A stretch of DNA of 9,570 nucleotides from Verrucomicrobiia bacterium (GTDB taxonomy: Bacteria; Verrucomicrobiota; Verrucomicrobiia; Verrucomicrobiales; Akkermansiaceae), in assembly GCA_947460915.1 (NCBI GenBank), contig CANHKJ010000103.1:1-9570 (forward strand), read 5' to 3'. Below are positions 1 to 6,695 of this stretch, in pieces. A program made the position numbers and the translations under genes. Below the pieces are notes generated by a model. It worked only from the letters and a program-made list of their open reading frames with translations. It was not told the DNA's origin and ran no database searches. Position 1 is the stretch's first letter; every line of letters begins with the position of its first letter.

Positions 1-30
1 AAAAAAAGGCCTTGGAGATCCAAGGCCTTT
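1..30 (-). terminator. Intrinsic terminator of the autotransporter gene
   Basis: The arms at 5-15 and 20-30 form a perfect 11-bp stem (AAAGGCCTTGG / CCAAGGCCTTT) around the 4-nt loop 16-19. Read on the minus strand, the stem runs straight into seven T residues (the A-run at 1-7), which is the textbook Rho-independent layout. It starts 31 bases past the stop codon of the minus-strand autotransporter gene, so it should end that transcript. On the plus strand there is no T-tract after the stem, so it is probably unidirectional. Confidence 0.9.
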
Positions 31-61
31 CATTGAATTAAACTTGCTTAGCAACAATAGA

Positions 62-2935
62 TTAAAAACCTATGTTGTAAGACAAAGATGCACCGGTGGA
101 ATTCTGGCCGCCTTCCATCTGGCGAACATAACCGGATAGCATCATGGATGTGGTATCATTCACCATGTAGATTACGCCGGCTGATGTATTGAAACTCCAG
201 TCAGTAATGACATCTTGCGCGTTGTAGCTTGCATTGCCAAACTGGCCAGCAAGTGCGTAAGTATCGGTATCACCACCGAGAACGCTTTCAACTCCGAGGC
301 TGCCAACGTATTTGACATTGGAGATCACTTGTCCGTTAAAGCGAACTCCCAACGTGGCTGTTGTATACTCTGCCGAGTAAGAGTCATAGCTGAATTGATC
401 CTGCACATCGGCTGCAGATGAATCGCTGTAAGCATCACGTGTGGATGCCAGGTGATTGATACTTGCGAATGGCGTGACTACGTGTGAATCCATCAAGCGA
501 ATGCCCCAACCGGCTTCGGCACCCACGCCGTAGGAATCATAATCGGATTCTCCGGAAACTGAAGCTCCGTTGTCCATGAGGGCTGCATGAGAAAAGTCTG
601 CTTGTCCACTCTCAGAAGCTACTGAAAAACGAGCCTGAAGGCCAGTTCCATTCGCATTCTGGGAATAGCTAGCAAATGCACCCATGATCGGACGACGGTT
701 GACATTGTCGATTCCCTGAATCTCATCACCGTAATCGCGCCAGTCCAAGAAACCTCCAATGTGAAGCTCCTCGTTAATGCGTTTAGCTCCTAGCAAAGTT
801 CCCGAAAGTTCTCCGAAACTGCCACCTCCGAAGTTTTGTGATTCATAAGAGTCGAAATGGGTCATGTATGTAATCGAAGCTCCGTTTTCGTCAAACAACT
901 CGCAGTCGTAGTCAAGAGTGCGACGCACAGATAGTACGTTTTGCTTTAAGAAGAATGCCTGAGGCTCTGCCATATCCCGGCCAAAGTTCAAGACACTAAG
1001 ATCCCACTCATTGACACCACTAGCAGATAAGGCTGAGAGCAAGCCAGTGCCACCTAGAGTAACTACAGCCTCATTGGAAATGCCTGCATCAGTTACACCC
1101 GTTACAACATTTTCATACAACCCTGTTCTTGGGGCTGCCAAACCGCCAACGATTACGGACATTTGCTTAGTTGTATCGTCACCACTGACAGCCAATTGAC
1201 CATATCGAGTAGGGGATTTGATGATTACCTCATAGCTGCTGGGAAGTTGCCCACGGTAGGTCAAGCTAGCTACATCGCCGCCTTGTCCGTTGGTGAGGCT
1301 GTTGATTGTTCCTTGGTTGTCGATGCCGTAGGTTGGGATATTACCACCGCTACCTGCTGTAATATTTCCAAGGTTTTTGATACTGGCCACAGCGTCAGAC
1401 TGAACAACAATTGCCGATCCTGCTTTGTGGTTGATGTCACCTGCGTCGCCACCAATGATAGATCCCCAGTTAAAGATATGGTTGTCTAATCCACTCAGGA
1501 TCAGCGCGGCATCGCCGTCACCACCAATTCCGCCAAGGCCACCTTTGCCTCCGAGACCGCCGATGCCTCCAAGGCCAGCCAAACCGCTAGTGCCACCTGC
1601 TCCGCCATCACCGGCGTCGCCTGCGATGGCAGCGTTACCACCGATCGTGCCGTTAGGCCCATTTGTTCCAGCTCCAAAAGCGTCACCACCTGAACCTACA
1701 AGGCCTGGGTTACCTGCTTTACCGCTCGGAGCGATTCCGCCTCCTTCGCCAGCGACGCCACCTGATCCTGCATTAGCGCCAGGTCCACCATTTGGAGTAG
1801 TTAAATCACCATCTGCGCCGTTGCCACCGTTACCGCCGTTGCCACCGTTACCGCCGCTTCCGTCTGCGCCGACTGTAAATCCGATACCTCCGAGACCGCC
1901 AGATCCACCGGCTCCGCCGTTGCCTCCGCTCAATCCAGAATCTCCAGGAATAATGGCGTCAACACCCGCAGCTCCGTCGCCACCTCGACCACCAAGTCCG
2001 CCATTACCGCCGTTGCCAGCTTTGGAGCTGCCTCCATCACCGCCATCTCCTCCGGCGCCACCGCCCGAGCCTAAGAATAAGCCTGAAGCACCATCTCCGC
2101 CGAAGCCACCGTTTCCACCGTTTCCGCTGTTGCCATCGGTTCCATTAACTCCGTCAAAACCGGCAAATCCAGCAACTCCAGCTTTGCCGCCGGAGCCACC
2201 TGTGATCTCTCCATAGTTGTAAACGGTTAGTCCACTTCCTGTAAGGCCTAGAGCTCCATTACCAGCATTTCCACCAAAACCGGCAAAACCACCCAAGCCA
2301 CCTTTGCCTCCGAATCCGCCGTTGCCGCCTGCACCACCATTGCCACCATTGCCTGCAAAGGGGAGCGTTGAGTCACCGTCTGCACCATTGCCCCCGATTC
2401 CACCGTTTCCGCCGTCGCCACCATCACCGCCGGCCCCGCCGTTACCGCCGTTACCGCCGTTACCAGCATTTCCTCCATCTCCTCCGTGAATCGCAGAATT
2501 TTTGTCAATTTTCACTACGGAATTGTTCGTGCTAAGGCCGATCCTTCCATTTCCTCCATTCTGGCCATTAACTCCGTTATTGGCAATACCACCACCATTA
2601 CCGTTGAGACCATTAGCTCCAGCGTCACCGCTGAGACCACTCAGAGTGCTTAAGCCATCTTGCCCATTCGTTCCGTTCAGGCCGTTTCCACCAGCTTCAC
2701 CAATAATGCCGTCCTGCCCATTGCCGCCTGCTGTAGCAGCAACACCATCAGGCCTGATTTCACCTTGAACCTTTACAACTGGTTTGTTGATCGTCGTCTC
2801 TGCTTGGCTTTGGTTTGCTGCCAAAATCAACATCGAGGCTACTGCGGAAAACAGCAAGCCCGCGTCTGCAACTCCTCTTATCATGTGCAAACTGTGGTTT
2901 TGGTTTTTGTCGCTGGTTGGTAATGTAATTTTCAT
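62..2935 (-). CDS. Glycine-rich autotransporter with PGRS-like passenger and C-terminal beta-barrel
   Basis: The 957-residue product has three parts. Residues 1-45 form a long signal peptide: a polar N-region, a hydrophobic core (about 25-40) and a likely cleavage after SQA at 45. Residues about 67-475 are dominated by GGX/GNGG repeats with N, D, A, L and F as the variable residues. Non-repetitive stretches of the pattern N-x-G-x-I-x-GG (near 239-248, 488-496, 521-530) resemble beta-helix rungs. Residues about 690-957 have the alternating pattern and terminal phenylalanine (YNIGF) of an autotransporter barrel (PF03797 type), at the usual size. By family knowledge, the barrel inserts in the outer membrane and the passenger is exported to the cell surface. 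The passenger's function is unknown; adhesion or matrix formation is a guess. The first ATG has no clear Shine-Dalgarno. An alternative start at Met18 (2884) would give a standard 28-residue signal peptide. The only cysteine is residue 678. The gene appears monocistronic, with its own terminator. Confidence 0.88.
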   Translation of the reverse strand: MKITLPTSDKNQNHSLHMIRGVADAGLLFSAVASMLILAANQSQAETTINKPVVKVQGEIRPDGVAATAGGNGQDGIIGEAGGNGLNGTNGQDGLSTLSGLSGDAGANGLNGNGGGIANNGVNGQNGGNGRIGLSTNNSVVKIDKNSAIHGGDGGNAGNGGNGGNGGAGGDGGDGGNGGIGGNGADGDSTLPFAGNGGNGGAGGNGGFGGKGGLGGFAGFGGNAGNGALGLTGSGLTVYNYGEITGGSGGKAGVAGFAGFDGVNGTDGNSGNGGNGGFGGDGASGLFLGSGGGAGGDGGDGGSSKAGNGGNGGLGGRGGDGAAGVDAIIPGDSGLSGGNGGAGGSGGLGGIGFTVGADGSGGNGGNGGNGGNGADGDLTTPNGGPGANAGSGGVAGEGGGIAPSGKAGNPGLVGSGGDAFGAGTNGPNGTIGGNAAIAGDAGDGGAGGTSGLAGLGGIGGLGGKGGLGGIGGDGDAALILSGLDNHIFNWGSIIGGDAGDINHKAGSAIVVQSDAVASIKNLGNITAGSGGNIPTYGIDNQGTINSLTNGQGGDVASLTYRGQLPSSYEVIIKSPTRYGQLAVSGDDTTKQMSVIVGGLAAPRTGLYENVVTGVTDAGISNEAVVTLGGTGLLSALSASGVNEWDLSVLNFGRDMAEPQAFFLKQNVLSVRRTLDYDCELFDENGASITYMTHFDSYESQNFGGGSFGELSGTLLGAKRINEELHIGGFLDWRDYGDEIQGIDNVNRRPIMGAFASYSQNANGTGLQARFSVASESGQADFSHAALMDNGASVSGESDYDSYGVGAEAGWGIRLMDSHVVTPFASINHLASTRDAYSDSSAADVQDQFSYDSYSAEYTTATLGVRFNGQVISNVKYVGSLGVESVLGGDTDTYALAGQFGNASYNAQDVITDWSFNTSAGVIYMVNDTTSMMLSGYVRQMEGGQNSTGASLSYNIGF
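1817..1852. repeat. Perfect 18-bp tandem duplication in the glycine-rich tract
   Basis: The unit GCCGTTGCCACCGTTACC (plus strand) occurs twice back to back with no mismatch. It encodes residues 362-373 as repeated GNGGNG on the minus strand. The unit length is a multiple of three, so gain or loss of a copy keeps the frame. Exact identity within an otherwise codon-diversified tract suggests a recent duplication. Confidence 0.85.
2438..2464. repeat. Perfect 9-bp tandem triplication in the glycine-rich tract
   Basis: Three identical copies of GCCGTTACC (plus strand) encode residues 158-166 as (GNG)x3 on the minus strand. As with the 18-bp array, the unit preserves frame and is a likely slippage site. 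The two arrays share the same GGT AAC GGC core. Confidence 0.85.
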
Positions 2936-3430
2936 TTTAGGTGTTATAGTGTATAAATTTTAAACTTTGTTAAAATACACAGGAATTCTTTGTTATTGTG
3001 CAGATTCCGTCAAGAGTATTCCTGAAGAATTCGCATAAAAAATGTGAATATTGTATGAAATGGGTGCAGATCCGTATGGAACGGCAATAAGAATTCATTG
3101 CAGAGCGATTTTGATGCGGCGTGGATTTAGCCCGAAATCCGATATGGAACCGCAGATTACGCTGATCAGATTTTGAAGAGATTACGTAAACCTTTTACTC
3201 GGCACTGTTTCGTGCATATCTTGGTCTGCGAAATCTGAGTAATCTACGGTCAAATAAGCTATGAACCCAATGCAACTTCGGCTTTCGGGTTTAGAAATCC
3301 ATCGACGCAAGGTAGATGATTTTTTTGCTCTGTAGTTTCGTTATCGCTGTCTTCCTGTGAGCTTTTGTTGAGATCATGAAAGAAGGAAAGATGTGTGTTT
3401 AGACGCGACGAGTGGAATCCACCGCTACGC
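2936..3430. other. Non-coding spacer between ffh and the autotransporter gene
   Basis: This 495-bp stretch has no convincing gene. The part next to the autotransporter start (2936-3000) is very AT-rich and probably holds its minus-strand promoter. A weak candidate is TTAACA at 2968-2973 and TATAAC at 2943-2948, but the 19-nt spacing is poor. Farther along are GAATTC sites near 2983, 3029 and 3091, and two related segments at about 3072-3086 and 3139-3154, both carrying TATGGAAC. There is a small hairpin at 3123-3140 (GGATTT and AAATCC around 6 nt) and a larger inverted repeat at 3150-3249. No U-tract terminator for ffh is visible. A 5-bp hairpin, CGCTA/TAGCG, sits over the ffh stop codon. Confidence 0.6.
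3150..3249. repeat. Imperfect 100-bp inverted repeat (palindromic element)
   Basis: The left arm has two blocks, 3150-3160 (CCGCAGATTAC) and 3166-3173 (TCAGATTT). They match the right-arm blocks 3239-3249 (GTAATCTACGG) and 3231-3238 (AAATCTGA) in inverted orientation: 18 of 19 positions pair, with a 5-nt bulge (3161-3165) on the left. The 57-nt interior contains another hairpin (GCAC/GTGC at 3202-3215) and a second copy of AGATTACG (3179-3186), already present at 3154-3161. The layout resembles dispersed REP-like or MITE-like intergenic elements. It could also form a stem-loop at the end of the ffh transcript. Which of these applies cannot be decided from one copy. Confidence 0.65.
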
Positions 3431-4822
3431 TTAGCGTCTTTTGCCGCCGAAAGTACCAAAGCCGCGTTTCATGTCACCGAGTTGATCGAGGCTGTCGGCG
3501 CCGCCGGACATGGCTTTCATCATGTTTTTCATTTTGTGCGGTGAGCGCATCATTTCGCGCATTTGACCGAACTGTTTGAGCAGGGCGTTGACTTCTTGTA
3601 GTGTGGTGCCGGAGCCTTTGGCGATGCGGGCGCGGCGGGTGCCGCGGATGATCTCGGGGCGCACTCGTTCGTCCTTGGTCATGCTGAGCACGATGGCCTC
3701 GGTGCGTTTCATTTTCTTGCCGTCAAAGGCATTGGAGGGAAGTTGTTTTTTGATTTTGCTGAAGCCTGGGAGCAAGCCTAGTAGGCCTTCGAGCGGGCCC
3801 ATGTTCTGGATCATTTTCATTTGATCGAGGAAGTCGGTGAAATCGAATTTGCCCTCGGCCATGCGTTGGGCGCTGCGCATGGCATCGGCCTCGTTGATCT
3901 TGTCGGCCACTTGTTCGACCATGCCAACGATGTCACCCATGCCGAGAATCCGGTCGGCCATGCGGACGGGATGGAACTCGCCGAGTTGGTCGATTTTTTC
4001 GCCTTCGCCGATGTATTTGATCGGCTTGCCAGTGACGGCACGCATCGAGAGCGCGGCACCACCACGGGCATCGCCATCGAGCTTGGTGAGAATGATCCCG
4101 GTGAGGCCGACGGCGTCATTGAAGTGGGTGGCTACGGAAACGGCTTGTTGTCCCGCGGCGGAGTCGGCGACGAGCAGGGTTTCCTTGGGGGCGAGGAAGG
4201 TGTGGAGTTTTTTGAGCTCGGTGATGAGGTTGTCATCGAGCTCTTGGCGGCCAGCGGTATCGAAAATGATGACGCTGTGGTCTTGGGTTTCGGCCCATTT
4301 CAGCGCGTCCTTGGCGACCTTGACGAGATCTTTTTCTGAGGCATCGGGCGTGTAGCAAGGAACCTCGACTTGACGGGCGAGGGTGGCCAATTGCTCGATG
4401 GCAGCGGGGCGATAGAGGTCGATGGCAACGAGCACGGGGCGACGGCCTTCTTTTTTCAATCGATAGGCAAGTTTCGCCGCAGTGGTGGTTTTACCAGCAC
4501 CGTTGAGACCGCAGAGCAGGATGCGGGCAGGTGGATTGAGATCGAGCGGGGCATTGTCACCGCCGAGTAGAGCGGCGAGCTCATCGTGGAAAATTTTGAC
4601 GATTTGCTCGCCAGGTTTGATCGACTTGAGAACATCGACACCGACGGCTTTATCTTTGATACGATTGATGAAATCGCGGGCGACCGAAAACTCGACATCG
4701 GCTTCTAACAACGCGAGGCGGATTTCGCGCAGGGCATCGGTGACGTTGGATTCGGAAATTTTTCCGACACCGCGGAGGTTGCGGAAGGTTTTGTCGAGAG
4801 AGTCGGCAAGAGATTGGAACAT
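3431..4822 (-). CDS. ffh: Signal recognition particle GTPase Ffh (SRP54)
   Basis: Ffh binds signal sequences of nascent membrane and secreted proteins together with the SRP RNA, and docks with FtsY at the cytoplasmic membrane. The 463-residue product has the normal family length and order. The N domain is about 1-90. The G domain has P-loop GLNGAGKTT (105-113), DTAGR (188-192), TKLDGDARGG (246-255) and GEGEKIDQLGEF (272-283). The methionine-rich M domain carries DQMKMIQNMGP (333-343) and the SRP-RNA-binding stretch RRARIAKGSG (396-405). The C-terminal tail has many Met and Lys residues, ending GGKRR. All key residues appear intact. The start ATG follows an AT-rich leader without a visible Shine-Dalgarno. 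It lies 46 bp downstream of the LutA-type gene on the same strand, so read-through is possible, though an essential gene such as ffh would normally also have its own promoter. No SRP RNA gene is visible in the window. Confidence 0.98.
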   Translation of the reverse strand: MFQSLADSLDKTFRNLRGVGKISESNVTDALREIRLALLEADVEFSVARDFINRIKDKAVGVDVLKSIKPGEQIVKIFHDELAALLGGDNAPLDLNPPARILLCGLNGAGKTTTAAKLAYRLKKEGRRPVLVAIDLYRPAAIEQLATLARQVEVPCYTPDASEKDLVKVAKDALKWAETQDHSVIIFDTAGRQELDDNLITELKKLHTFLAPKETLLVADSAAGQQAVSVATHFNDAVGLTGIILTKLDGDARGGAALSMRAVTGKPIKYIGEGEKIDQLGEFHPVRMADRILGMGDIVGMVEQVADKINEADAMRSAQRMAEGKFDFTDFLDQMKMIQNMGPLEGLLGLLPGFSKIKKQLPSNAFDGKKMKRTEAIVLSMTKDERVRPEIIRGTRRARIAKGSGTTLQEVNALLKQFGQMREMMRSPHKMKNMMKAMSGGADSLDQLGDMKRGFGTFGGKRR

Positions 4823-4836
4823 AAAATCAAGTGGTG

Positions 4837-4864
4837 AGTGATCAGTGAGCAGTGATCAGTGGGA
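4837..4864. repeat. Two-copy 14-bp tandem repeat in the ffh leader
   Basis: AGTGATCAGTGAGC (4837-4850) is followed directly by AGTGATCAGTGGGA (4851-4864); 12 of 14 positions match. Each copy contains the palindrome TGATCA. It fills most of the 46-bp gap between the LutA-type stop codon and the ffh start. It may be a degenerate simple repeat or a protein-binding site; nothing in the sequence decides this. Confidence 0.6.
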
Positions 4865-4868
4865 GATG

Positions 4869-5624
4869 TTAGCGAGAGAGAGAGTCGCGGAGGACTTGGA
4901 TGGCGTGTTTGATGGGGACGGGGCGGCCTTGGGTGGTGGCGAGTCCGGAGAGGTGCATGAGGCAGGACATATCGCCGCTGATAAGGAGATCGGGGTGTTG
5001 TTCGAGCACGTGGTCGAGCTTGAGCGTACCCATTTTCCCAGAAATGTGGGGAAAGGTTACCGAGAAGGTGCCGCCGAAACCGCAGCATTGCTCGGACTGG
5101 CCGAAGGGGATGAGGGTGACGTTTTCGATCGAGGAAAGCAGGGTGCGGGTGGATTCGCCCGAGCAAGTGCCGCGTGAGTGACAGGAGCGATGGAAGGCGA
5201 TCTTGATGGGTTCTGGCAGTTTGCCGGGCCACGTGGTGATGCCAAGGCCGTGGACGATGAAGTCCATGATTTCCCAGGTGCGGTTGGCGAGAGAATCGAT
5301 CGAGGGATCGGGGCATTCTTCGAATTGCAGAGGATTGCCGTGGAAACACATGGCTGCGCAGGAGCCGCTGGGGACGATGACCGGAAGATCGCCAGCGAAC
5401 ACTTTCGCGGTGTGCAGAGCGACCTTGCGCGATGCATTCCAATCGCCCGAGTTGAAGGCGGGTTGGCCGCAGCAGGTTTGGTTTTCGGGGAAAACGACTT
5501 CCACGCCGAGATGTTCTAACACTTCCACGGTAGCGCGCGCGACGTCATCATAGAAGGCATCGCAGAGGCAGGTGCCCATGAGTAGGACTTTTTTTCCGGC
5601 GGGTCGAGTGGTAGTAGTGGCCAT
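4869..5624 (-). CDS. lutA: LutA/YkgE-type (Fe-S)-binding protein with two CCG domains
   Basis: The 251-residue soluble protein has two cysteine-rich CCG domains (PF02754 type). The first has C19, CCGQP (51-55) and SGSC ending at C89. The second has C148, CCGFGG (180-185) and C221 in DMSC. By family knowledge such domains bind iron-sulfur clusters in heterodisulfide reductase subunit B, glycolate oxidase GlcF and the lactate-oxidising LutABC complex. Length and spacing match LutA of Bacillus and YkgE of E. coli (about 240 residues). LutA normally works with LutB and LutC, but neither is adjacent here: the flanking genes are a membrane protein and ffh. A role in L-lactate oxidation is therefore plausible but not supported by context; partners may be elsewhere. 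The first 10 residues (Thr-rich, basic) are an extension before the KKVLLMGTC core. The ATG at 5624 lacks a clear ribosome binding site. The gene is probably co-transcribed with the membrane-protein gene 33 bp upstream. Confidence 0.88.
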   Translation of the reverse strand: MATTTTRPAGKKVLLMGTCLCDAFYDDVARATVEVLEHLGVEVVFPENQTCCGQPAFNSGDWNASRKVALHTAKVFAGDLPVIVPSGSCAAMCFHGNPLQFEECPDPSIDSLANRTWEIMDFIVHGLGITTWPGKLPEPIKIAFHRSCHSRGTCSGESTRTLLSSIENVTLIPFGQSEQCCGFGGTFSVTFPHISGKMGTLKLDHVLEQHPDLLISGDMSCLMHLSGLATTQGRPVPIKHAIQVLRDSLSR

Positions 5625-5657
5625 GCGCGGATGAGCTTCGTGTTTTTCTAGAAAATT

Positions 5658-6431
5658 TCAACCCGCGATTGAGCCAGCGGTGCGATTTTTGCGGATCATA
5701 GGGAGAGTGAGTAGAAAAAACAGCGCAAGACCGATAATTTCGAAGGAAACAATATACCACGGCCAGGGGCCGAGATGGTCGATCAGGCTGGGATTGATTG
5801 GCGGATGAGCAAGGAATCCGAAGTTGGTGCCTAGCAAAACATTCATCGTGCCAGCAAAAATCAGATAGAGATTGATCCACAAAAACGCGCGTAGCGGGCT
5901 TTTGTAGAAGGGCTGCTGCGGACGCCAGCCATCGCAAATAGGCAAAAACAAGGCGGCGCCAACGATAGCGAAGTGATGGAGAAAGAAGGTAAAGAAGGCT
6001 GGGTGGGGAAGATCATAGGGGAGTGCAGGGGTGATCAATCCTTGTAGTGTGCCAGCGAGGCCCCAGTAGAAGGTCAGCTCACGTGCTAGGGGTTTTCTGG
6101 ATAAAAGAGCATAGCCTGCGAGAAAACCTGCGAAGTCACAAAGATGAAATGGCAAAATGCTATCGAGCGAAGTCGCCTCCGTGCAAGTGGACCAGACCCA
6201 TTGCGAATAGCCATAGGCGGCGAGACAGAAAAATGCGAGCAATCCTGTGACGATGGTTTTTCCGCGTGCCGAATATCGGGCGATGATCATAAATCCTGCC
6301 AATACCAGAAAACCCAGCATCACAGCGATGCCATGGGTAGCAGAGAAAACAGCAAAGGATGTTGGCATGGGAGCGATGGTAAACGAAGATCGCGCAATCG
6401 GGCGAGTGAAAAATGGTGGTTGAATTCTCAT
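5658..6431 (-). CDS. YwaF/TIGR02206-family seven-helix integral membrane protein
   Basis: The product is 257 residues with about seven predicted membrane helices: roughly 34-53, 58-79, 93-110, 120-137, 146-165, 180-203 and 222-246. Typical family features are the HLCD motif at 96-99 in helix 3, LQGLITP (129-135), HH at 152-153 in helix 5, and the N-x-x-x-G-T-N-F-G-F stretch (197-206). The family is largely uncharacterised. The bacterial proteins appear related to eukaryotic TMEM164, reported as a phospholipid acyltransferase using a cysteine and a histidine; transferring that function here is inference. Two starts are possible. The first ATG gives a 21-residue polar, arginine-containing extension. 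Met22 (6368) gives a 236-residue protein closer to YwaF length and directly preceding helix 1, and I favour it. The gene lies upstream of the LutA-type gene with 33 bp between them and is divergent from the thiamine unit. Confidence 0.8.
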   Translation of the reverse strand: MRIQPPFFTRPIARSSFTIAPMPTSFAVFSATHGIAVMLGFLVLAGFMIIARYSARGKTIVTGLLAFFCLAAYGYSQWVWSTCTEATSLDSILPFHLCDFAGFLAGYALLSRKPLARELTFYWGLAGTLQGLITPALPYDLPHPAFFTFFLHHFAIVGAALFLPICDGWRPQQPFYKSPLRAFLWINLYLIFAGTMNVLLGTNFGFLAHPPINPSLIDHLGPWPWYIVSFEIIGLALFFLLTLPMIRKNRTAGSIAG

Positions 6432-6592
6432 CTTATCAAGCGTTTCGCGACGAATTTTTTGACGTCACCTGAAATTGCTTTGTGAATGAATCACTATCGA
6501 GCTTAAGCCACCGTTGCAGTGATGGTATGAAAATGTCCTGAGAATTTTTCTTCTTGCTATGGCAAACGTTCAGTTGTAGGGATTGGGCGCAA

Positions 6593-6695
6593 TCTTGACA
6601 GGGGGGCGGTGTTTTTTTCACGAGAGCACGGCTGAGACTTCATACGAAGGACCCTTGGAACCTGATGCGGTTCGCACCGCCGTAGGAAGTCGAGA
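6593..6695 (+). promoter_or_regulatory. TPP (thiamine pyrophosphate) riboswitch aptamer, THI element
   Basis: The conserved aptamer segments are present in order. A G-rich 5' segment ending in GC (6601-6607) is followed by CTGAGA (6632-6637), ACCCTTGGAACCTGAT (6651-6666), a P5 stem GCGG/CCGC (6667-6670 and 6677-6680) and CGTAGGAAG (6681-6689). The closing P1 helix pairs TCTTGAC (6593-6599) with GTCGAGA (6689-6695), 7 bp with one G-U pair. The 3' motif is CGTAGGAAG rather than the more common CGTAGGGAAG. The element precedes a TonB-dependent receptor and a PnuC/PnuT-type transporter, a known thiamine-regulated gene set. Ligand binding should repress expression through the downstream terminator. 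Confidence 0.93.

Larger units (their letters stand above)
1511..2737 (-). repeat. Coding glycine-rich GGX repeat tract
   Basis: This part of the autotransporter gene encodes residues about 67-475, mostly GG-N, GG-A, GG-D, GG-L and GG-F triplets. It resembles the PGRS tract of mycobacterial PE_PGRS proteins in composition but is attached to a beta-barrel rather than a PE domain. Glycine codons are mixed (GGT, GGC, GGA) over most of the tract, so it is largely an old, diversified protein repeat rather than a fresh DNA expansion. The exceptions are the two short perfect tandem arrays listed separately. The opposite strand reads as a proline-rich open frame, which is a by-product. Confidence 0.85.

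Noticed and set aside
1425..2216. A 263-codon proline-rich frame on the plus strand (PPxPP repeats)
   Set aside because: It is the exact antisense of the GGX coding tract: GGN codons read backwards give proline. The minus-strand gene has a signal peptide and a barrel, so the plus frame is a by-product.
1511..2737. Collagen-like domain
   Set aside because: Collagen needs regular G-X-Y with frequent proline. Here glycine often fills two of three positions and proline is rare, so the tract is PGRS-like rather than collagenous.
3316..3327. Plus-strand T7 run as a terminator
   Set aside because: Only a 4-bp CATC/GATG stem precedes it, and no plus-strand gene ends nearby.
3259..3459. A 66-codon minus-strand frame overlapping the ffh 3' end
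   Set aside because: It overlaps ffh out of frame, has no recognisable domain and no ribosome binding site, and looks like spacer read-through.
4705..5442. A 245-codon minus-strand frame spanning the ffh 5' end and lutA
   Set aside because: It is an alternative frame of two clear genes, rich in Arg, Pro, His and Ser as expected of an out-of-frame reading.
6554..6582. Promoter for the thiamine unit: TTGCTA, 17 nt, TAGGGA
   Set aside because: Spacing and position just before P1 are attractive, but the -10 hexamer matches the consensus at only two of six positions, so I do not list it.
6436..6621. A 61-codon minus-strand frame upstream of the membrane-protein gene
   Set aside because: It runs antisense into the TPP aptamer, has low-complexity composition and no similarity I recognise. 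The riboswitch explains the conserved sequence there.
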